This document shows, in pieces, positions 61,388 through 64,000 of a stretch of DNA of 64,000 bases. Origin of the DNA: DAOTYH01 sp034435015 (lineage in GTDB: Bacteria > Chloroflexota > Anaerolineae > Aggregatilineales > UBA3940); NCBI GenBank assembly GCA_034435015.1, contig DAOTYH010000088.1:1-64000 (forward strand), read 5' to 3'. The translations under genes were made by a program, and so were the position numbers. Below the pieces are notes generated by a model. It had not been told where the DNA came from, made no database searches, and worked only from the letters and a program-made list of their open reading frames with translations. Position 1 is the stretch's first letter. The number at the start of each line of letters is the position of its first letter.

Positions 61388-62296
61388 TTACTGGGCAAAA
61401 GTAGCTGTCACCCACGTAGTAGGGTCTGAAACACGCAGACGTGAGCAGTGGCTCACCATTGTATCCTGTTGCGCTGTCCCTATGTGATCATTGTCGCTCA
61501 GGGCTAGACACAAGCCGACATTCAAGCCTGCTTGTGGAGTAACAGCCAGCTCACCCCACGAGATTTTTGCCTCAAGCACGTAGCCCCTGCCGCCAGCGAG
61601 CTGACGGGCCGTCAGTTCAATTCCAGCCGGACGGTTGATTGTCGGATGATAACGCACTGACGTGGGGGGTAGGTCGGCAAAGTTGCCCGGTGACAACCCA
61701 AGCTGGATGTCATCACCATTCCAGACAGCGTTGTAAAAATCACCCCGCAGGTCACTATCGAATACCAGCTCCACCTCATCTCCCTTCCAAGAGGTCTCCC
61801 CTTGCTGGTTCTGGACGTGTACATCGTCTGTGACCTCAACATACACAAACAGGCCGTCGTCATTCCAGCACAGACGCACATAGCCGGATAGGTCGGCAGT
61901 ACCCAGCCACTCTCCTGCCCCATAGGTAACCGAGTCTAGGGCAAAACGGGAGACGCCCGGCTGGATGATCCAATCTGTCTCAGCCGCATCAATGGTCATA
62001 GAGACGGCACAACGCGGGATGATCAGGCTGGGGCCATTACCTGTGCGAGCATCGGGAGGTGTGGCAGACGGCGGGAGAACAGCAGTGGGAGATGTGTCCA
62101 GCGCCGGAAGGGTAGTACCTATTGTTGTTGCAGTAGGTGGAGGAGAGGTCAGTGCCTGGGCTGTAATGGTCAAATAGACAGCCTGAACGGTGGCCGAGGT
62201 ATCAGGCTGTTGAGCGCCCGGCACTGTGCACGCCAGCACAGCCAGCCCCAGCACGCTGAGCACTGCCCCAACAGCCCGCGGCAATGGGTTCAACAT
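61388..62296 (-). CDS. Lipoprotein with CBM9-like domain
   Basis: The 302-residue protein has a lipoprotein signal (LSVLGLAVLAC), a Thr/Pro-rich linker, and a beta-sandwich typical of CBM9/DOMON modules: LSGYVRLCWNDDGLFVYVEV, then SWKGDEVELVFDSDLRGDFY and VLEAKISWGELAV. CBM9 binds the ends of polysaccharides, though such domains in lipoproteins can also bind haem or other ligands. GGAGGAG precedes ATG. It is divergent from hypF. Confidence 0.8.
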   Translation of the reverse strand: MLNPLPRAVGAVLSVLGLAVLACTVPGAQQPDTSATVQAVYLTITAQALTSPPPTATTIGTTLPALDTSPTAVLPPSATPPDARTGNGPSLIIPRCAVSMTIDAAETDWIIQPGVSRFALDSVTYGAGEWLGTADLSGYVRLCWNDDGLFVYVEVTDDVHVQNQQGETSWKGDEVELVFDSDLRGDFYNAVWNGDDIQLGLSPGNFADLPPTSVRYHPTINRPAGIELTARQLAGGRGYVLEAKISWGELAVTPQAGLNVGLCLALSDNDHIGTAQQDTMVSHCSRLRVSDPTTWVTATFAQ

Positions 62297-62411
62297 AAGT
62301 CTCCTCCCTCGTCACGCTATGCTCTGGATAATATGCTGAGGGCAGGCACAGCGCAACAACACGACAGCCTTTTTGCGACTGCTCAGGCAGAATGCTAGAC
62401 TCTCTAACGAC

Positions 62412-64000
62412 ATGGTTGATCAGACACCCATTCATGCTGAACGGCGCCGATTCCATGTAGACGGCGTAGTACAGGGGGTAGGCTTCCGCCCTTTTATTTA
62501 TTCCCTTGCTGTGCGGTATGGCCTGAGCGGCTGGGTACTTAATTCTTCCTCAGGGGTAGATATTGAGGCGCAGGGTGCTCCTGACGCATTGGATGCCTTC
62601 CAGCGCTCCATTGTAACCGAAGCCCCCCGCCTGGCCCGCATTGATCGGGTAGTCATGGCCCGGATTCCACCCGAAGAAAACGGGGACGGCTTTGTCATCC
62701 GGCACAGCGAAGCGGATAGCGGGACATCTCTCGTCTCACCCGACGTAGCCACCTGCCCGGACTGCCTGGCCGAAATCTTCGACCCGGCCAACCGCCGGTA
62801 TCGTTATCCTTTTACCAACTGCACGAACTGCGGCCCTCGTTACACGATCATTGAGACAATGCCTTATGATCGTCCGGCAACCACCATGCGCCTCTTTCAC
62901 ATGTGCCAAGCCTGTCAGGCTGAATATGATGATCCGCTTAACCGCCGTTTCCACGCCCAGCCTAACGCCTGCCCAGACTGCGGCCCGCAGGTTGAACTAA
63001 TTGTCAGTGACAAGATACGCACTAGCCTGCAACACAGCCTGCCGGATGATGTTGCCCGCGCCGCGGCACTGTTGCGGGAAGGCTACATTGTAGCCGTCAA
63101 GGGGTTGGGAGGCTTCCATCTGGCATGTGATGCCACAAACGCAGAGGCAGTCGCCCGCTTACGTCTGCGCAAGGCCCGCCCCGATAAGCCCTTTGCTGTG
63201 ATGATCGCCTCGCTGGAAGAGGCAGAAGCCCACTGCTCGATCAACGCAGACGAGGCACAGCTACTTTCAAGCGCCGCCGCACCTATTGTCCTGCTCTATC
63301 GGCGGCCTGACTCGGCCATCGCGCAGAATGTTGCCCCCAACAACCCCACGCTCGGTGTGATGCTGCCCTATACCCCGCTCCATCACATCCTGATCCGCGA
63401 TGCAGGCCGCCCCCTAGTGATGACAAGCGGCAACCTGAGTGATATGCCTGTCATTATCTCCAACGAGGAAGCTATAGAGAAACTTGCCCCTATCGCCGAT
63501 GCCTTCCTGATCCATAACCGCCCCATCTACATGCGTTGCGATGATGCAGTGTGGTGGGTGGACCGTTTTGCCGGTTCACAGGATGCCGCCTGCCAACCGT
63601 TACGCCGCTCAAGAGGGGACGCACCCTATCCGGTCCGGTTGGCATGGCGATCGGATGGGCACATCCTCGCCACCGGCGCAGAGATGAAAAATACATTCTG
63701 CCTGGTGCGCGGCAACGATGCCTTTCTCAGCCAGCACATTGGCGAGATGAACTCCGTCGAATCGCTTGAGTATTTTCGTCAGGCACTCTTGCACCTAAGC
63801 AGGCTGTTCAAGGTGACTCCTGAAGTCATTGCTCATGATTTGCATCCTTCCTACCTGACCACCCGGCTGGCCCGCGAACTGGCCGCCGAGAACGACTTAG
63901 CGGTTGTAGGAGTCCAGCATCACCATGCCCATATCGCCGCCTGTCTAGCCGAACACGGACACAGCGGACAGGTGATCGGTGTAGCGCTTGACGGGACAGG
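62412..64000 (+). CDS. hypF: NiFe-hydrogenase maturation carbamoyltransferase, truncated by window end
   Basis: The ORF opens at ATG 62412 and runs off the right edge (about 529 codons). The acylphosphatase domain with VQGVGFRPFIY is at residues 18-29, followed by two zinc-finger pairs (CPDCLAEIFD, CTNCGPRYT, CQACQAEY, CPDCGPQ), the YrdC domain and the start of the carbamoyltransferase part (VIGVALDGTG at the edge). HypF makes the CN ligand of the NiFe site, so the genome should encode a NiFe hydrogenase. No strong ribosome-binding site is seen. Confidence 0.93.
   Translation, partial: MVDQTPIHAERRRFHVDGVVQGVGFRPFIYSLAVRYGLSGWVLNSSSGVDIEAQGAPDALDAFQRSIVTEAPRLARIDRVVMARIPPEENGDGFVIRHSEADSGTSLVSPDVATCPDCLAEIFDPANRRYRYPFTNCTNCGPRYTIIETMPYDRPATTMRLFHMCQACQAEYDDPLNRRFHAQPNACPDCGPQVELIVSDKIRTSLQHSLPDDVARAAALLREGYIVAVKGLGGFHLACDATNAEAVARLRLRKARPDKPFAVMIASLEEAEAHCSINADEAQLLSSAAAPIVLLYRRPDSAIAQNVAPNNPTLGVMLPYTPLHHILIRDAGRPLVMTSGNLSDMPVIISNEEAIEKLAPIADAFLIHNRPIYMRCDDAVWWVDRFAGSQDAACQPLRRSRGDAPYPVRLAWRSDGHILATGAEMKNTFCLVRGNDAFLSQHIGEMNSVESLEYFRQALLHLSRLFKVTPEVIAHDLHPSYLTTRLARELAAENDLAVVGVQHHHAHIAACLAEHGHSGQVIGVALDGT

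Noticed and set aside
1..64000. tRNA, rRNA, insertion sequences, prophage genes
   Set aside because: No cloverleaf with a T-loop consensus, no rRNA segments, and no transposase, integrase or phage structural proteins were recognised on either strand.

Overview
The window most likely comes from a member of the Chloroflexota, probably an Anaerolineae-type lineage, with a moderately high G+C chromosome. The grounds are indirect: Thr/Pro-rich (TPTPT-like) linkers in exported proteins, single-membrane-style lipoproteins, a large Hdr-type redox operon, several non-pyrrolysine MttB-like methyltransferases and a split methylmalonyl-CoA mutase. No rRNA or tRNA gene was found, so the assignment is an inference.

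Layout. 1-10.8 kb: a membrane-anchored glycosidase-like protein (cut by the window start), a methyltransferase, a SWIM zinc-finger protein, a very large kinase-like sensor that lacks the phospho-accepting His, a LysM protein, an HpnA-like epimerase, a 57-residue basic protein and a CpaB-like protein. 11.0-26.5 kb: one compact 12-gene minus-strand operon carrying three HdrA-type flavoproteins (one tandem, one with a GltD/NfnB-like module inserted, one stripped of internal clusters), two HdrB, two HdrC, MvhD, two FrhB/FdhB-like iron-sulfur proteins and a soluble FrdAB/TfrAB-like pair. It looks like a flavin-based electron-bifurcating or confurcating complex whose electron acceptor or donor is handled by the FrdAB-like enzyme. 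26.7-31.4 kb: ECF sigma/anti-sigma pair, holA, two HAD phosphatases and a NUDIX hydrolase.

31.4-49.8 kb is the accessory island of most interest. It has a leader with two identical 39-bp repeats and a 23-codon Cys-rich ORF, a solute-binding lipoprotein whose two halves are in circularly permuted order, dipeptide-type permeases and ATPases, three MttB-like methyltransferases with one corrinoid protein, a creatininase-family hydrolase with a degenerate internal duplication, a C45 acyltransferase/peptidase preceded by a structured leader RNA, an S9 peptidase, a TAP-like hydrolase and a 2-hydroxyacid dehydrogenase. The simplest reading is uptake of N-methylated, amide- or peptide-bonded compounds, hydrolysis inside or at the cell surface, and corrinoid-dependent demethylation. 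The Hdr operon would be a logical sink or source for the electrons, but that link is inference.

49.9-64 kb: LiaF-like envelope protein, a stand-alone DnaB/RecA-type ATPase, exported and membrane proteins of unknown role, a GAF-GAF histidine kinase, a PH-domain membrane protein, a PadR regulator with a clear palindromic operator, moaA, methylmalonyl-CoA mutase large subunit with methylmalonyl-CoA epimerase, a CBM9-like lipoprotein, and hypF cut by the window end. HypF implies a NiFe hydrogenase elsewhere in the genome.
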